A DNA stretch of 64,000 nt from Syngnathus acus (taxonomy: Eukaryota > Chordata > Actinopteri > Syngnathiformes > Syngnathidae). The notes beneath the pieces were generated by a model. That model made no database searches. It had not been told where the DNA came from and worked only from the letters and a program-made list of their open reading frames with translations. Positions 61,698-64,000 of the stretch are shown here, piece by piece. Position numbers and translations under genes: made by a program. The stretch is from contig NC_051092.1 in the NCBI RefSeq assembly GCF_901709675.1, positions 5,522,491 through 5,586,490 of the forward strand. Direction: 5' to 3'. Within the stretch, counting starts at the first letter, position 1. The number at the start of each line of letters is the position of its first letter.

Positions 61698-61700
<3 letters not shown>

Positions 61701-62564
61701 TGCATATAGTACATATAGTTATGTTGTTAAAACAACAATGTACATTGTTTATGAATATAACGGTAAAATTTGGGGATCTACTGTCGTGACACAATTTGAC
61801 TTCTAGATGATGACATAAACTCAAAATAATGACTTTTTATAAAAAGAAAATATGCACATGCTTTTACGCGGGGTGCGAATTGTACATTTTAAAATTCAAT
61901 GCCCCTCATAGCACCCATGTCTGTCATCAAATCTTTTTGGGATGCGAGACGGTGATATTGTATGTCTTGCTTTATTTGCAGTGCAAATTTTGCACCATTT
62001 TAACTTCTATGAGATTCTGAAATTTGAATATCACTGGTTTTAGAAACAGTTCATTGATGTGTTCAATGTTGTTCGCAAATCTAATAGCTCTTATATGCTT
62101 AGTGAATAATGGTTGTGGATTACTCCTGTGTTACCTCCACAAAACAAGAAAAAATGAGAAATGGACGAAAATCGACTCGGGACGAATTCCGATTTGTTCG
62201 AGAACCAGGACGTTCGAAAACCGAGGTTTGACTGTAAAATAAATAGATGCAGCTCACTGACAAGTGCCGCTATTTGAGCTGATTTTAGAACAGTCCTGCG
62301 GGCGACTCATGCGGTCCTCACGGGCGACCTGGTGCCCGCGGGCACCGTGTTGGTGACCCCTGGCTATAATGATAGCTGCGATACGCACGAGGCTATTTCA
62401 TTTCAAAATAGGCTGCTCCGTTTAAGTTTCGAGTAAATTTACGGATCGATATGGAAGGGAAACATAAGTAAGTAGTACCAATGTGTTACATCGAACTTTA
62501 GTCGGTTCCGATCACTTTTTAGGAGATAGTTTGAGAAACGCGATCGTTTACTGAGGGCTCATTG

Positions 62565-62853
62565 CAGAGGCGTAGCCAAGCCGGGGCGAGCCGGGGCGGC
62601 GCCCCGGTTAGGACTCCCTGCGCCCCGATTGAAAAAAATCGAGCTTTTTCGATTCTTCATTTTCATGCCGTTTTTTTCTTTCGGTCTTGCGCGAATGTGC
62701 TTGCGCTATTCTATGTGCGCGATGTTATCCATTCACCGTTTGCCTCCCGGACCCGGATGTTGTTTTAGCGATCAGCGAACGGCGTGGGTGATGTTCGATT
62801 TTTTTTCCTGTGGGCGTGCGCCCCTACTGGAAAAATTTCTGGCTACGCCTCTG
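62565..62853. mobile_element. hAT-type MITE (289 bp) with 8-bp duplication
   Basis: Ends CAGAGGCGTAGCCA and TGGCTACGCCTCTG are perfect 14-bp inverted repeats, flanked by the 8-bp duplication GCTCATTG (62557-62564 and 62854-62861). The 8-bp duplication and CAGxGGCG-type ends define the hAT superfamily. Non-coding and G+C-richer than its surroundings, in galnt18 intron 1. Confidence 0.9.
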
Positions 62854-62929
62854 GCTCATTGGTTATTAGCTAGTGGATGCATACCGCAACCCTAGTCAAC
62901 CTCAGTTTGTTGCAGTATAGCTTCTATTT

Positions 62930-63041
62930 TATGCGCCTTTTAATCCAGTGTGCCCTATATATGAAATCATTTCTAAAATAAAAAATTCTATGGGGGTGCG
63001 CCTTATAGCCCAGTGCGCCTTATGGTGCGAAAAAAACGGTA
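62930..63041. mobile_element. TACCGT-type MITE remnant
   Basis: The right end GCGCCTTATGGTGCGAAAAA followed by AACGGTA is clear. The left part keeps ATGCGCCTTTTAATCCAGTG, the sub-terminal repeat, but the outer end is worn away. Confidence 0.6.
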
Positions 63042-63049
63042 GTATTTTC

Positions 63050-64000
63050 GGCGAAGCAACAGTCTTGGCATAGACGAGCATATTGCTTTATGTTGTGCTT
63101 CTCATGTATTGTTTTTCCACATCATTGAGTCGGAGTCATTTGTGTAAGGTTGTGTCCCTCCGCAGCGTAAGGCAGATTTGACGTCCGTGAAAAACAACAA
63201 ATTGTTAAAGTTGGCTCAGTCATGTCAAACTAGCAGAGTGCATCCCAGTGACGAAATTGTCTGTCTGTCCGTCACAGACGCACGTCCATCTTGCAGACAA
63301 AGAACGAGGGACAAGAAAGTTTAAAGAAAGGGATGGACTGACGATAGACAGAAGTGGGTTTTTGTCCGTCTGTGTAATAATCACTAACTGGGTCATGTGC
63401 CGACAGACCTTTAAATCCATCAAATCCCCATTTCACTGACGACTGACAGAAACACGCCCAGTTTATCTAGAGTGTGTTTGTTATGCTACGTTAACCCGGG
63501 ACGCGTAATGAAACGGTGCGCAGGCGTGCTTTGCGACCTAGTATCAAGCGCAACTGCTTTATTATTGTTAAACCTCAAGTCCTGCCAACTATGGGACCAT
63601 CAAGAGGAACCCAGCTGCTTGTGAATTTATGAGCCTTATTGGTGTGAATGACTGCGGTTTGCAGCACTACAAGGGTATTGAGCCTCACATTCTCCGAGGT
63701 CGTTTGGTACACCGGTTAGCGCTCTGCGCTAACACTGCAAGTGGCTCGTAATTTTTACGATGTTTATGTTCACGTTACTGTGGATTGATCAGCCGATCTA
63801 TTTGGCTGCTTTTTCTCACAGACACACATAAATCTACCTACTGTATAATAATAATAATAAAGTCACTGGAATGTATTATTATTCATAACAGCGATGGTTT
63901 TTAAGGCGGGACAGAATGACATTTGACGGACTGAAAGAAGCAATGATGGAAGCGCTTTGAAAATGATGAGGACAGATGGACAGACTTAGGGACGGACTGA
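63050..64000. other. galnt18 intron 1, continued
   Basis: Unannotated intronic sequence with short CAGA/GACA-rich stretches and a small (AAT)n run near 63846-63861. No exon seen. Confidence 0.5.

Overview
The window is vertebrate nuclear DNA, almost certainly from a ray-finned (teleost, probably percomorph) fish. Genes are split by short GT-AG introns, most spacer sequence is A+T rich, and the repeats are typical fish SINE, LINE, MITE and LTR families. I assembled gene models by hand by joining exons whose splice sites and reading phases agree. Six protein-coding genes are present in whole or in part, plus the first coding exon of a seventh.

Layout: (1) 173-4327, minus: the N-terminal half of an M1-family (aminopeptidase N-like) type II membrane peptidase whose zinc-binding motif is altered; it runs off the left edge. 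(2) 6934-8178, minus: a two-exon F-box/LRR-like protein. (3) 10632-22775, plus: choline kinase alpha (chka), 12 coding exons including an 18-codon cassette exon, with a 3'UTR of about 2.7 kb. (4) 28921-35592, minus: cholesteryl ester transfer protein (cetp), 17 coding exons. (5) 38870-42687, minus: herpud1, an ER-stress/ERAD protein, 8 coding exons. (6) 43821-54460, minus: a thiazide-sensitive Na-Cl cotransporter of the SLC12A3 group, 25 coding exons, 994 codons. (7) 61042-61285, plus: first coding exon of galnt18; its intron 1 fills the right edge.

The block slc12a3 - herpud1 - cetp keeps the order and common orientation known for human 16q13, so it is an old linkage group. Its neighbours here (chka on one side, galnt18 on the other) differ from the human ones. 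The genes do not form a single pathway: they cover lipid transfer and phospholipid synthesis (cetp, chka), ER quality control (herpud1), salt transport (slc12a3), O-glycosylation (galnt18), peptide trimming (M1 gene) and probable ubiquitin ligation (F-box gene).

The space between exons holds mobile-element remains: three solo LTRs with 5-bp target-site duplications, a 250-bp MITE with 6-bp duplications, a hAT-type MITE with 8-bp duplications, a mariner-like MITE, three MITEs sharing a TACCGT terminus, a double-hairpin palindrome, tRNA-headed SINEs and LINE fragments. I found no novel multi-gene system. The points most worth checking are the altered active site of the M1 peptidase, a 20-bp sequence shared between that gene's exon 1 and the loop of the nearby MITE, the extra intron that splits a well-known cetp exon, and the divergent N-terminal regulatory segment of the cotransporter.
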